Positions 44,650 through 55,177 of a stretch of 64,000 nucleotides of DNA are shown piece by piece. The translations under genes and the position numbers were made by a program. Origin of the DNA: Tipula vernalis (lineage: Eukaryota; Arthropoda; Insecta; Diptera; Tipulidae); NCBI GenBank assembly GCA_958295665.1, contig OY282560.1:256971368-257035367 (forward strand), read 5' to 3'. Numbering within the stretch: the stretch's first letter is position 1; each line of letters starts with the position of its first letter. The notes beneath the pieces are model-generated. The model made no database searches and was not told the origin of the DNA. It saw only the letters and a list, made by a program, of their open reading frames with translations.

Positions 44650-46241
44650 CCTCCCGGAGGTAAAGAAAGGGTGTCCTCGTCCTTTGTTGTAATGCCTAAT
44701 TTTATTAGTAGATTTGAGTATGTTGTGTCTCCGTTTTGAGTGAGATCGTCTGATTTTGATTGCTTTGTGTTGTTTTCTACTGATTTCTTCCCGTGTTGAC
44801 GAACCTTGATGTAGATACAAAGTGTTATTAATCCAAATGATGAGATAGATACGCCTCCTGACAAATACCATATCCAGAATTGATGGTTCTCTTGTTTTAT
44901 GTCCATGTGGGTTATCCTTTTTCTGTTTTGAATATTTTGTTGTTCAATCAGATCTATATCTACCGTCTTGATCAGTTTCCGTGTTATTTCGAGATTATGT
45001 AGAGCACCCTGTATTTCCTCTGCTTCGCTTCTAATTTCAAAGGATTGGAACTTCTTGTTTTTAACTATTAAAGTGCAGTTCTGGAACGTTATTAGGAAAT
45101 TGCCCGTTAACGTGCGGTTGTTTGGTCCGCAATCTGATGACAGTATTTCTTCTTTTGCATTATCTATGAGTAATTTATCCTCTGTGATGAATCGTACTGT
45201 AGTTTCTGATTTTGTGGTCACGTTGCAAGTGCTTTTAGTTCCCATTATAAGCGGTTTAATGCATTCATCGTCAAATTCCTTTATTTCCGAATATTTCTGT
45301 ACAAAATTATTATGATTCATTGTTGTAAACAGTTTTTGTTTCGTCTTTACGAGATGCTGAGGATATTCTTTTATTATTGTGCCATTGATTGTCAGTGGAA
45401 CAATCATTGCTGTTACTGAAGTTTCTTCTTCTAGTTTTGGTGTTTCTAGAATAAAGAGTAGGGTTTCTTCGTTTATTGCTATTTTAGGTACCACATATTG
45501 TAGTGATTCTTCAGGTAGAGTTATGTTTACTCCTTGGTTTGTCAATAGATCTTTTATTATCATTAATTCCTTTAGTGAAATCACCTTGTTACTTGCCAGG
45601 CCGATTTTTGTCCTGACTATAGTATCCTGTATGTCTTCTAGTATAGTATTTATGCTATCTATATTAATGATGGCTGCTAACATTTCTATCTCGCTGAGTA
45701 TTATTTTATTAGCTGTGTTAGTGTTTGTCACAGCTTTGTTTATCGTATCTGTGATCATTTGTATCCTTTCATCAATCTGGTTGTTTATTTGAATTTGTTC
45801 ATTGTTTTCGTCTACTAGTTGATTCATTTTGTTCTCTAGCATTCGCAAATCTATGGCATCTGGACTGCCTGCCAGCCATTTCCACGCTGTGCCTAGGGCA
45901 TCCCATCGCTTTTGTCTATAATGCTTTATAGGTTTAATTTGTTGAAGATTGTTGTACAATTTTTTGCACTTTTGTTTTATTATTTTATATAAATCTAACT
46001 TATCGTTCTTATCATCTAATTTATTGTAAATGAATTTGTTTATTGATTCTACTGTGTTCTGCAAGTTATTTAAATTGATTGGATGTACGACCTTTATATT
46101 ACCTATTTGAATTTTGCAATTTTTTGTTTTTATTATTAAAATAGGGTCGTCATTTAAGTTTTTTATCTCTAATTTTTGGGAATGATAAATTTGAGGAATT
46201 ACTATTAATATTACTAATCTTGCTATGACATTCATTTTCAT
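44583..46241 (-). CDS. env: Errantivirus Env glycoprotein
   Basis: The envelope fusion protein of gypsy-type elements, related to baculovirus F proteins, allows particle entry in other errantiviruses. The 552-residue frame is intact. A signal peptide spans roughly residues 1-21 (ending in QIYHSQ). A furin-type site RQKR lies at 109-112, followed by the family's fusion segment (WDALGTAWKWLAGSPDA). Coiled-coil-rich text follows (residues 130-180). A transmembrane helix at about 455-480 precedes a 72-residue tail. The tail reads through the purine tract and ends inside the 3' LTR. Expression in relatives needs a spliced subgenomic RNA. I did not identify the splice sites. Whether the protein is made here is unknown. 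Confidence 0.9.
   Translation of the reverse strand: MKMNVIARLVILIVIPQIYHSQKLEIKNLNDDPILIIKTKNCKIQIGNIKVVHPINLNNLQNTVESINKFIYNKLDDKNDKLDLYKIIKQKCKKLYNNLQQIKPIKHYRQKRWDALGTAWKWLAGSPDAIDLRMLENKMNQLVDENNEQIQINNQIDERIQMITDTINKAVTNTNTANKIILSEIEMLAAIINIDSINTILEDIQDTIVRTKIGLASNKVISLKELMIIKDLLTNQGVNITLPEESLQYVVPKIAINEETLLFILETPKLEEETSVTAMIVPLTINGTIIKEYPQHLVKTKQKLFTTMNHNNFVQKYSEIKEFDDECIKPLIMGTKSTCNVTTKSETTVRFITEDKLLIDNAKEEILSSDCGPNNRTLTGNFLITFQNCTLIVKNKKFQSFEIRSEAEEIQGALHNLEITRKLIKTVDIDLIEQQNIQNRKRITHMDIKQENHQFWIWYLSGGVSISSFGLITLCIYIKVRQHGKKSVENNTKQSKSDDLTQNGDTTYSNLLIKLGITTKDEDTLSLPPGGVTFPQSTRTFHDRTRINTNIP
44650..44655 (-). promoter_or_regulatory. Polypurine tract next to the 3' LTR
   Basis: GGGAGG on the minus strand immediately precedes the AGTTA start of the 3' LTR and would prime plus-strand DNA synthesis. 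It is also part of the env reading frame (LPPGG). Confidence 0.6.
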
Positions 46242-46464
46242 AATGGATAAAGTTTATGGGGGTTTTTTCTTTTTTTTTTTTTATTTAAAAAAATTGTTAC
46301 AGTATTACTTAATGTCTATTTCTATTTGTTCCTTAAGGTCTATGTTAATTTTATGTTTTATTTCAAGTGTTATTAAAATTCTTATGTGTAAAAGCAAAAT
46401 TATCTTGCGGTTGTATTTAAAATTGTGTTAAAAATTTGCCTGGAATGATACAAAAATTTTGGTT

Positions 46465-49400
46465 TTAATTAATCTTTTTTAATCTTTTAATTTTATTTTT
46501 ATTCCGTTTTATATTTCTATATGTGTGGAATGTTTTAGGTTCGATATTTTGGATTTTGGTTTCGATTCCCCTTGGTTGGGCTTTTGCTCTTGTGTTTGGT
46601 TTAATAAATACAACTTGACCCTCTGTAAGGTTGGGTGGTTCTTCTTTTGTATCATTTTGTTTTTTCATTCTCGTGGCCGCCTTTTCCAAATTGTTGTTTA
46701 CTGTTTGGAATATTTCATTCGCCCGTGCTTGAATTTCTGTTGGGTCAGTGAAGTTATTCTGATTGAATATTACTTCATTGGGCGTGTAGCCAGTCGCTGA
46801 ATGCACGGTGTTGTTATAAAGTGCAACTGACAGTTCTATGGCAGTTGAAGTGTTTGGATTTGCTGACTTCTGCTTATTCGTATTGAATATCTCTATCACT
46901 GTGGCGTGGGTCTTTTCAATCTGCCCATTGGATTCTGATGACATTTAGAAATTCCTTCACTTGGGTAGATTGGAATGTGGTTTCATGGTCACAAACAATG
47001 CTGTTCGGTATTCCGAAAAGAGTGAAGTACTTGTTAAGAGCGTTGGTTACATCCAATATATTTTTTGTTTCCATTGGCATCATTTGTAGATGCTTGGAGA
47101 AGGAGTCAATAATTGATAGGAAATTGTTCCTGTTTATATTGAAAATGTCGATATGTAACCTTTCTAACGGCTTCTTTGTGATTGGCCGTGGAGATATTTT
47201 AATATTGTAAGGCTTGTGGTCATATTTATGTCTGTTGCAAGTATTGCATGCATTAATGTGAGTTCTTATTTTGTTTCCCATTCGAGGGAAGAAGTATGCT
47301 CGCCTTAATTGGTTTTCGACTTCGTTGGTGCCTCTGTGTGCACGTTCATGTTCTTTTGTTATTAATATGTTCTGTCTGTCCTCATTCGTAACATCTTCAA
47401 CTATTTTTGTTACTAGCACAAAGTGGCCGTTTTGACAGAAGTTTTGTCTAAAAGATGTTTGGATTTTGTCGTATAGACTTTCTGGAGCCATTAATGCCGA
47501 TTGTTTCCCATTGTGATATTTTTTTAAAAATTGTGTAATGTCGTTTTCCTCGAAGGCTTTCTTTGAAATAATAAATCTTTTGAAATTTGGGAAAATATCT
47601 TCTGAAATAGTTACATCTATGTTTGCAATTTTGAAAATTAATTGGTTCCGGTAATAATTAATGGGTCTGTCAGCGAAGTGTATGAAATGGTCATTTGATG
47701 TATTCGCTGAGTGTATTGTTTCTATGTCATCTGATGAATGTGAGTGATTTGTTTCGATAGATTCACGTGAAGTGTTAATGTCCGCGAGCTCATTTGAGTT
47801 TATTTCCCTTGCGTTGTCTACTGTGGGCATTCTGCTTAGCGCATCTGCTACCACGTTAGTTTTGCCTTCTTTATAAATTACGTCGTAATCGTAATTTTCC
47901 AACTCTAACCTCCATCTTAGAATTTTGGAGTTTTTCTCCGAAGATTTGATAAATGTCAATGGTTTATGGTCAGTTACAAGGGTGAACTTGCTACCGTAAA
48001 GGTAAGGTTGAAATTTCTTCACCGCCCATATTATGGCTAACGCTTCTTTTTCGTTCGTGGCATATTTCGTTTCGGTTGTATTAAGTGTTCTTGAGGCGAA
48101 CGCAATGGGTCTTTCGATGCTATTTTGGATTTGGTATAGAACTGCGCCCAATGCAAAATTTGAAGCATCTGTGGTTAAGATAAAGGGTCTCTTGAAATCT
48201 GGATAGGTCAAGATTTGGTCTGTCGCTATCGTTCTTTTTAGTGTTTCAAAAGCCTTTATGTATTCTGGATCATTTAAATCCAATATGGTTTCTTTTTTAG
48301 ATATTTGGTCATATTTTTTGCTATTTTGGAATAGTCTTTTATAAACCTGCGGTAATATCCGGAGAGTCCCAAGAATTGTTTTATTTCATTTTGATTTTTT
48401 GGCAATGGCCAATCTAATATTTTTTTTACTTTATCTTTGTTGGGTTTCACTCCTTCTTGGGTGATGATATGCCCCAAGAACTCCGTCTCTCTTTTCAAGA
48501 ATTCGCACTTATCAAGTTGAATCTTGAGATTGAATTCTGAGAGTCTTTTAAATACCGTTTCTAAATTGTTTAAGTGGTTTTTTAGGTTTTCCCCTACTAT
48601 TACAATATCATCCAGATAAACGTGACATATTTTGCCGATTAATCCCTGTAACACGTGATTCATAGCACGTTGGAATGTAGCTGGGCCATTTTTCAGGCCG
48701 AACGGCATTCTGCAAAACTCAAAATGACCTTTGTCAGTTGAGAATGCAGTTTTTTCCTGTGATTTTACATCCATCGGGATCTGATGGAAACCCGATTTCA
48801 GGTCTAGTGTTGTAAAGTATGTAGATTTGCCCAAATTGTCTAAAATTTCTTCAATTTGTGGCATGGGGAATTTGTCGTCGATTGTTTTTTCATTTAGCTT
48901 TCTGTAATCGATGACTACCCTTACTTTGCGTGTTCCCGAAGCGTCTGTCTTCTTCGGTACGACCCAAATTGGTGCAGAATATGGGCTGCTTGAGTTTTTG
49001 ATGATCCCACTGTCTAACATATCTTGTACTTGTTCTTCTACATCCCCTTTAAAATGATAGGGGTATCGATATGTCTTTGTGTAGACTGGTGTTTCATCTC
49101 TCGTTAGAATCTTGTGTTTAATAACTGTTGTTGCTGATAACTTTTCGTTCTGTTTCAACAACACCATTTGGTTTCTATAAATTTTGTCAATTAGGGCGAT
49201 CTTTTCGTTTTCGTTTAGATGATCTGTTCTTATGACCCTTCTTATATCTTGTTTGCTAATTATTTCCTTTCCGAAGATAGGAATTGGTTTGATCGTTTCG
49301 AAATTATTAACTACAAGTTTTAGTTTTGGTACCGTCTTTGGTATATCTGGTTCGTTCGTCAGTATCTTTACCGTTGTTTTGCCTTTGCTGGCTTTATAGA

Positions 49401-49860
49401 TGCCTGGTTGAACTATTATTTCTTCGTTCAATTTTGGATAGTTTGGAACGAACCATTCACCGTCGTTAGACGATTTAAATGTCACCGTATGATTATAAAT
49501 GTTCCCCTTAGGGTAATAACGATGAAATTTAAATTGTATATTATTTAGTAGAATACTGTTGGTTTTGTAATCTATTTTTGCGTTTAATTTCGCCATTGAT
49601 TGCGAACCTAGAATTCCGTCGAAGAACTTGTGAAATTCTAGCTCGTAATATGTTTGTTCTGGTATTTTATTGCCCAGAAAGTTAAATCTACCTTTTTTAT
49701 CTAGAGTGTAGTTGCCTAATATATTATTTATTGAAGTTTTATGTTTGGTGAAAATTGTCTCTGGGATGATACCGGGTTTGATAATATTTTTGTTTGCCCC
49801 TGTATCTATCAACAATTTAATTTTTGTATTATTTTGTATGCCGTTGCATATTAGATATGG
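46465..49860 (-). pseudogene. pol: Errantivirus Pol, with two frame breaks
   Basis: Pol supplies protease, reverse transcriptase, RNase H and integrase. It overlaps the end of gag in another frame, as expected for frameshift expression. The first part (48274-49815) has the protease motif LIDTGANKN and RT motifs LDLKSGFHQIPM and VYLDDIVIVG. A one-base frame change in an A-rich run near 48297 separates it from the next frame (46916-48283). That frame has RNase H (LTTDASNFALGAVL), the integrase zinc-binding HHCC region (ERAHRG through CNTCNRHK) and two of the three integrase acidic residues (LHIDIF, VCDHE). A second break near 46930 shifts to 46465-46944, which starts close to the NGQIE motif. 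The spacing before that Glu is about ten residues short of the usual DX35E, so some core is deleted. The product would be inactive. Confidence 0.9.
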
Positions 49861-49868
49861 GAGGAAAT

Positions 49869-51053
49869 TTAATCCTCCGTATCTTCCTCCCGGTCTTCCT
49901 GAAAATTTTCGGAATTTACTTCGAATTCAGGTGAAGGATCTTCGGAGTTTACATTTTCAACCTCATGATTTCCATCCTCTTTGTAAAGTTCATGAGTATT
50001 AATTATTCTTCTATTAAACGTGTTCCTAGATCTTATGGATGTATCTACTTCCATAGGAGTGTTATTTATGTTTCTCGACCTCATAGAAACATCCCCATCT
50101 TTTGTTGGGTTTGGTCGATTGTGATTTTGATTATTGAGATACTTATTTTGATTCCACTCCTTTTGTCTTTGAATTGGTGGAACATTTTTTATAGGTATTT
50201 GGTTGTGGGTTCTTCGCGAGTTTTCCGATATTGTCTCATTTGAACTAAATTTGCATAGGAAGGCATATGCTTCCTCTATGCTCTTTGGTCTGGCCGCTTG
50301 GGCGTACCCGAAGTACGGTTTTCTTAACCCTGATATAAAGGCTGCTAATGCGTCCTCATCTATGAAGGCGTTTATAGCACCCCAGGCATGATTGTAAACA
50401 TTGTTTTGTTTCGCCAATGTTTTTATATTTTGTACATTCTCTTTAATTTTGTTAAAGTACGAGTGTACAGTCATGCCATCCTTTTGTTTTGTGGCCCAAA
50501 GTTGGGACTTATAAAATGACAACTCTTGTTTGTCACCGAGGGTTTCCAAGAGTATTGTTTTAATTTCTTGGAAATTCTGTGGGTTTCCGGCGAGACATAG
50601 CGCGTCTTTGGCCTTACCCTTTATTTTATTACTCACGGCTTGTAAGTAAAGTTTTAATTGTGGTTCAGATACAAGAGGTACGAACACTCTTAGTGTCTCC
50701 TCAGCTGTTTGAAGCCAAGCATTTAATTGTTTTTTATTACCGTCGTATTCCGGTAATGATTTTATAGGATCCGGGATTCTGAATGCATCGAACGTTAGTA
50801 GTTGTGTTACTGCAGGACTTTCCATCTCTGCCGTATTTTCTAGTGGCTTTTGTTGCAAAAATGCGAGAGTTTGTTCATGTTCCTCTGACTTTAAAGTCAT
50901 CGTTTGAACTTGTCCCGCCACAACTTTAATTTGTTCTGTTAATTCATTTATTGCTGCAATTATTGCTGGATCCATTTCGTAAATGGAGTTAGTATCTGAA
51001 TCGGTTGCGATATCTCTGTTAACGTCGAACCTTTCGGGTACTTTTTTACTCAT
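49869..51053 (-). CDS. gag: Errantivirus Gag
   Basis: The 394-residue structural protein starts MSKKVPERFDVNRDIATDSD and ends in an acidic tail (QEDREEDTED). It contains a capsid-like block with FDAFRIPDPIKSLPEYDGNK and LETLGDKQELSFYKSQLW, both typical of gypsy-group Gag. There is no CCHC zinc knuckle, as is usual for errantiviruses. It is the first gene after the 5' leader. Its stop lies about 50 bp upstream of the first Met in the pol frame, and the two frames overlap. The frame is intact. Confidence 0.9.
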   Translation of the reverse strand: MSKKVPERFDVNRDIATDSDTNSIYEMDPAIIAAINELTEQIKVVAGQVQTMTLKSEEHEQTLAFLQQKPLENTAEMESPAVTQLLTFDAFRIPDPIKSLPEYDGNKKQLNAWLQTAEETLRVFVPLVSEPQLKLYLQAVSNKIKGKAKDALCLAGNPQNFQEIKTILLETLGDKQELSFYKSQLWATKQKDGMTVHSYFNKIKENVQNIKTLAKQNNVYNHAWGAINAFIDEDALAAFISGLRKPYFGYAQAARPKSIEEAYAFLCKFSSNETISENSRRTHNQIPIKNVPPIQRQKEWNQNKYLNNQNHNRPNPTKDGDVSMRSRNINNTPMEVDTSIRSRNTFNRRIINTHELYKEDGNHEVENVNSEDPSPEFEVNSENFQEDREEDTED

Positions 51054-51527
51054 TCACTTTTAATCACAATGTTTTCTTTTTAGAAAAATTTATTTTAATT
51101 TTCTTCCGTACCTATCTCGTAGTATACGGGGGACAGTTCTGTGCCTATCTCGTAGTATCACAATTTTGCCCAAATTGGCAACAAAAATATTTAACTTTAT
51201 AAATAAAAATTAAGAAAAATTTATAAAAAAATTCGTTACCTTTTTATACGATGATCAGGGTCTACGCCTATCTTGTAGTTTCGTAATTTCCAATTTCGTA
51301 TTTTGTTTGTAGTCGTGTGTCACAGGTTCTGATGTATAGCTTGTGAAGTGATGCGGCGGAATCACAAGTCTCTTCGCGGTTTCCCTTTTTGCTAGAGATG
51401 TTGTTTCAGGAATTGAGAAAAAAAAAATTCACTAAATAATTTCCCGTTTTAACGGATTCACTTTTCACTAGTTTTTATTCACTACTGATTTGCACTGTTA
51501 CACTAACACAATAGTCTAAACACCACC

Positions 51528-51543
51528 GGGGACGGCTGCGCCA
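51528..51543 (-). promoter_or_regulatory. tRNA primer-binding site
   Basis: TGGCGCAGCCGTCCCC on the minus strand begins at the last base of the 5' LTR. TGGCG at the LTR edge is characteristic of tRNA-primed gypsy-type elements. The exact tRNA (Ser- or Lys-type) was not determined. Confidence 0.7.
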
Positions 51544-51927
51544 ATTATAAGTTACACGGATAATAAATCGAAAAAAATATATTTATTTTATTTAACTTTA
51601 TTATTTTATTGTGTACACTTTGAGTTAGATCTTAAAAACTAAACTTATTTTCTATTTCTTATAATATCTTTCTTATCAAAAGTGCAATCATGCACTTTTC
51701 CTGTTGTTAACCTATTTCTTCTTTTATTATATTTCTTGTTGGTCAGCGATATTTGTTTGATATTTACATGACACCTTTTGTCTGTAATGATGGAATGTTC
51801 TTTATTCATCACTTATGAGCGTGTGACTATTTGTTTAATAGTCACTTGACACCTTTCTTGTGCGATCATGGAATGTTCGTGTTGATTCTTGTGCGATCAT
51901 GAAATGTTCGTGTTGATTGTGGGAATG

Positions 51928-51932
<5 letters not shown>
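51543..51932 (-). repeat. Errantivirus 5' LTR
   Basis: 390 bp, nearly identical to the 3' LTR. The visible difference is one base in the run following aatcgaaa (51568 region against 44290 region). It should hold the element's promoter. Confidence 0.92.
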
Positions 51933-51959
<27 letters not shown>

Positions 51960-52389
51960 CGAGTATATTAGGATGGCCCTTATTTTCGAAAGTTCCAATA
52001 TCTAACGGGACACCCCCTAGATATGTGAGGTTATGCTAAAAACTTATACAGAAAAAATATTGGGTCAATCGAAGATGGTTTAGAGGTTGCGACTTGAGCG
52101 CAAAGTTCGATAAAAACGGTATTTTTTTTAATTTTTCAATTTCAAACGAACATAAAAATTATTTTAAAAATTTTCTCAGCCTAACTCAAAACTATGGTGA
52201 ATAAAGGATATAATTACCTTTCCAAAACATCAAAGATATCAAACAAAAATCGATTCACAAATAGCGACTTTATGGCCAAATTTCAAAATACAAAAACTAG
52301 ACAAATTATTACTATTTTTTTTTTACAAACGCATAATGTTTCTTCTGTACAATGATATTATGATTTAATTTTTATAATGAAAATAATCA

Positions 52390-53820
52390 ATCTAGGATGA
52401 TCTTCTACCCATTAAGGATGTTTTGGTTTGGGTTGGAAACTTATGTGTGTAGTCCTTTACGACTTGTAGTAAATACTGCATTTCATCTTCATTTTTTGTT
52501 AATTTCTTATTATAATCTTGTATTAGGAAGGCAGACGTAATATTGCATGTTCCTTTGCCAATTCGTTCTTACCAAAACCCGCTAATTCCGCTTTCACATC
52601 ATTTAATTGTAGATGAACGTTGGGATCATCTAAGCCTGCTTTGAAATTATCTTTATTCAAGGAATTCCAGTCATTCTTGAATCTCACAAATAACGGAACA
52701 TTTACTCCTGATGTATTGCCTATTTTTGATTAAATTGCCGCACGCAATGGAATTTCACATATGTGATGTCGACAAGGAAGATATAATAAACTTCGTTCCA
52801 GTTTCTGCTCTAAAATAATAGCTGCTCCATTTAATCTTCCAAAATTTGAATATGTGGTATCGAAAGCCACCACGACATCGTCAGCAACTCTCCAATCGGT
52901 TAAGCTTTGGAAAACAGCCTCCGCCATTTCCCAACCAGTTGATCTTGATATTTTGGGAACGCCCAATAATTGTTCTTCATCTATGTATATGAGAAATAAT
53001 CACCGGCAAACGATCCACGGTCTCCGTTCCAGATAACTCCGGGAGTAATTTTCCATCCCAATGTACTACGCCTGTTGTAAACTTAAAAGTCGACTTAACT
53101 GATGCTGCTCTATTGATTTCTACTCTATTTGTTTCACGAAGACGCCTCAGTGTTGTTCGATTCAAAACGAGTTCATCAATAGAATGTCCAAAACTTTCGG
53201 CAACGGCACTGATTAAATGCATTGCTGCACGATCACTAATCTTCCACTTATCCAAAGCTGGCAATATTCTAGGAGTAATAAAACATTTGCTTCCTCTAGG
53301 GGCTCCTTCTGCGCTTAGCACGAGCAAATCAATATTTTCGAAGCTTATGTCGTTATCAGGGGGCCTATTCTTGAATTCCACATCCATTTTCCACATGTGG
53401 ACATCTGTCAAAGTTCACACAAAAACGTTCGAAAATTGTAATTCGTATATAAAACACATGCGGCATGGACATTTTCCTATATGGGGAATTTTTTCACATG
53501 CTTATACCCATTCTGAAATATTCCCTTAGTATCGAAAAAATTAAATTTTTCTGAATTTTGACAGATGTCCACATGTGGAAAATGGATGTGAAATTCGAGA
53601 ATAGGCCCCCAGGTATACTTTTGCTGTCACTCTCCGGAATTGATTTACTTTTTTCTTCAAGATATCTTCGTTTACGATTTTTGTCTGCCTCCATACGTTC
53701 CGATTTTCGCTTTTCTCTTTCAATTTCATATTGTCTGGCTCCAGTCAAATATCCGGGACGCCCTTTCTCACGCTGCGGCAAGAGGAATCGCTTCTCGTCT
53801 TCACTAGTCATCATGGACAA
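52390..53820 (-). pseudogene. Transposase-like gene of unassigned family, split by a MITE
   Basis: The start is MSMMTSEDEKRFLLPQREKG at 53820, followed by a charged helix (EREKRKSERMEADKNRKRR). A 250-bp MITE interrupts at 53609-53360. The gene resumes with DISFENIDLLVLSAEGAPRG. Further on are ALDKWKISDRAAMHLISAVA and then, after a frame break near 52970, VFQSLTDWRVADDVVVAFDT, SNFGRLNGAAIILEQKL and LLYLPCRHHICEI. The last blocks resemble a recurrent insect/cnidarian protein family with FDTTxSNxGxxNGA...LE...CRHHxxE, likely an RNase-H-fold DDE enzyme, but I cannot name the superfamily. Weak coding similarity continues to about 52390. Stops make it non-functional. Confidence 0.6.
53360..53609. 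mobile_element. 250-bp MITE, copy 2, inside the transposase
   Basis: Tips GGGGCCTATTC and AATAGGCCCC are flanked by CAG (53357-53359 and 53610-53612). The length equals that of copy 1 at 43688-43937, and the inner sequence (cacaaaaacgttc, cacatgcggcatggac) is very similar. Both open frames that begin or end with MTDVHMWKMDV are artefacts of this insertion. Confidence 0.88.
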
Positions 53821-54411
53821 GGCATTGATATGTGCGATATAAAAAATATCATCCAGTTTACTATTAAATGCATTTTCTCTTACACGGTAAACTTTTTAAG
53901 ATATATTTTTATTCTTTACGACATTTTTCCACTCATCATGCAATTTTTCCAATTTTTCAATGGAGTGTTGTTCTTTTGACCAAAAAATAGACACTTCCTG
54001 GATTGTCATAACTGCACTTTCACGAATTGTTAATTTTACAGTACGGTGATTGTAAACATCACTTGCTTATTTGAAGGTAACTTAGCACCAATAATTTGAC
54101 AGTACTCGTGGCCAAGAAGATAAATTTCTGTAGGGGACCGTAAATTAGATGCCATTTTGTCAATTTTAGTAGCACTTTCTTAAAAATATTAATGAAACTC
54201 TTAAATGGATTAGATTTAGTTATTACAAATTTGTGTCCTTTATTCGCGAGATTTGGATTTAAAGTTAAATTAATTTGCATTTCTATTCTTTATATATTAT
54301 ATGATTGTATGTACATATTGGCCATAGCAGGTCATAATTAATGCGGTAGGCGGATTTAAATACAATAACTACTGAGATGAATCATAATGACATCAAAAAC
54401 ACAACTATAGT

Positions 54412-54664
54412 CGCGTTTTTTTATTCGCTCCGGATAGCTGCTATCGAGAGCCGTCATTTTTATACGCCTAAATTTAAATTTGACGCGCTATTTATTCGTA
54501 AACTAAACTTATTTAACATCAAACTATCATTTTTAATTCAATTGCTTAGCGAAAACTTGATATAAAAAATATTTGGCTCTACCTATTTATACGGAGTGCT
54601 ATCCGGAGCCACTTTTCATATGACGGCTCTCGATAGCAGCTATCCGGAGCGAATAAAAAAACAC
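54412..54664. mobile_element. Small MITE related to the SLU7-element family
   Basis: CGCGTTTTTTTATTCGCTCC at 54412 and its inverse (ggagcgaataaaaaaac) ending near 54664 share the tip consensus of the elements at 4419 and 43025. The next 25 bp (ggatagctgctatcgagagc) are also inverted. It lies inside the long-TIR transposon 51968-55167. The target duplication is unclear. Confidence 0.7.
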
Positions 54665-55177
54665 TACATATATGTTAAGTCATAGAGACTTCAATACTCA
54701 AGCGATTTTTATGACATCATAAAATATTCCTTTGTTTAGTCGTTACACCTCATTGCTATTTATTTGTTTATTTTTTTGTAGTTTTAAATATAAAATCCAG
54801 GATTTAAAAAAAAACGTTTGTTATTTGAGTTTTTATTAGTTTCGAAAATTGCCAATAAAGTCGCCATTTGTTAACCGATTTTCGACATCTTTGATGTTTT
54901 GGAAAGGTAATTATATCTTCTATTCACCACAATTTTGATTTAAGCTGAGAAAACATTCTAAATCATTTTTCTGTTCGTTTGAAAGTGAAAAATTGAAAAA
55001 AATACCGTTTTTATCGAAATTCGCGCTCAAGTCGCGACCTCTAAACCATCTTCGATTGACCCAATATTTTTTCTGTTTAAGTTTTTAGCATAACCTCACA
55101 TTTCTAGGGGTGTCCCGTTAGAAATCTCTACATTATTTTTGCCCCATACAAACAAGGACCACCCTAATATATATATA

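Larger units (their letters stand above)
44259..51932 (-). mobile_element. Errantivirus (gypsy-type endogenous retrovirus)
   Basis: A 7.7-kb element lies on the minus strand with 390-bp LTRs, tRNA primer site, gag, pol, env and a purine tract, all in gypsy/errantivirus order. In element orientation the LTRs start AGTTA and end TAATT, a hallmark of the group. Target preference for alternating TA fits insertion in a (TA)n run, though the short duplication cannot be seen within it. The two LTRs differ by one base insertion as far as I can align them by eye, so the insertion is recent. gag and env are open, while pol has two frame breaks. This copy is therefore not self-sufficient. Confidence 0.93.
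51968..55167 (-). mobile_element. Long-TIR DNA transposon of unassigned superfamily
   Basis: The left arm 51968-52290 (TTAGGATGGCCCTTATTTTC) and the right arm 54840-55167 are inverted copies of about 330 bp, with shared text such as ttagaggttgcgacttgagc and caaaacatcaaagat. Flanks are TATA-rich, compatible with a short TA-type duplication. It carries a decayed transposase-like gene on the minus strand and two later MITE insertions (53360-53609 and 54412-54664). Confidence 0.75.

Noticed and set aside
45379..45792. Plus-strand hydrophobic frame of 137 codons
   Set aside because: It is antisense to the errantivirus env coiled-coil region. Composition and position show it is a shadow.
53558..53842. 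Plus-strand frame of 94 codons starting MTDVHMWKMDV
   Set aside because: It starts in the MITE and runs antisense through the transposase-like gene. The same start peptide appears on the minus strand because the MITE is palindromic.
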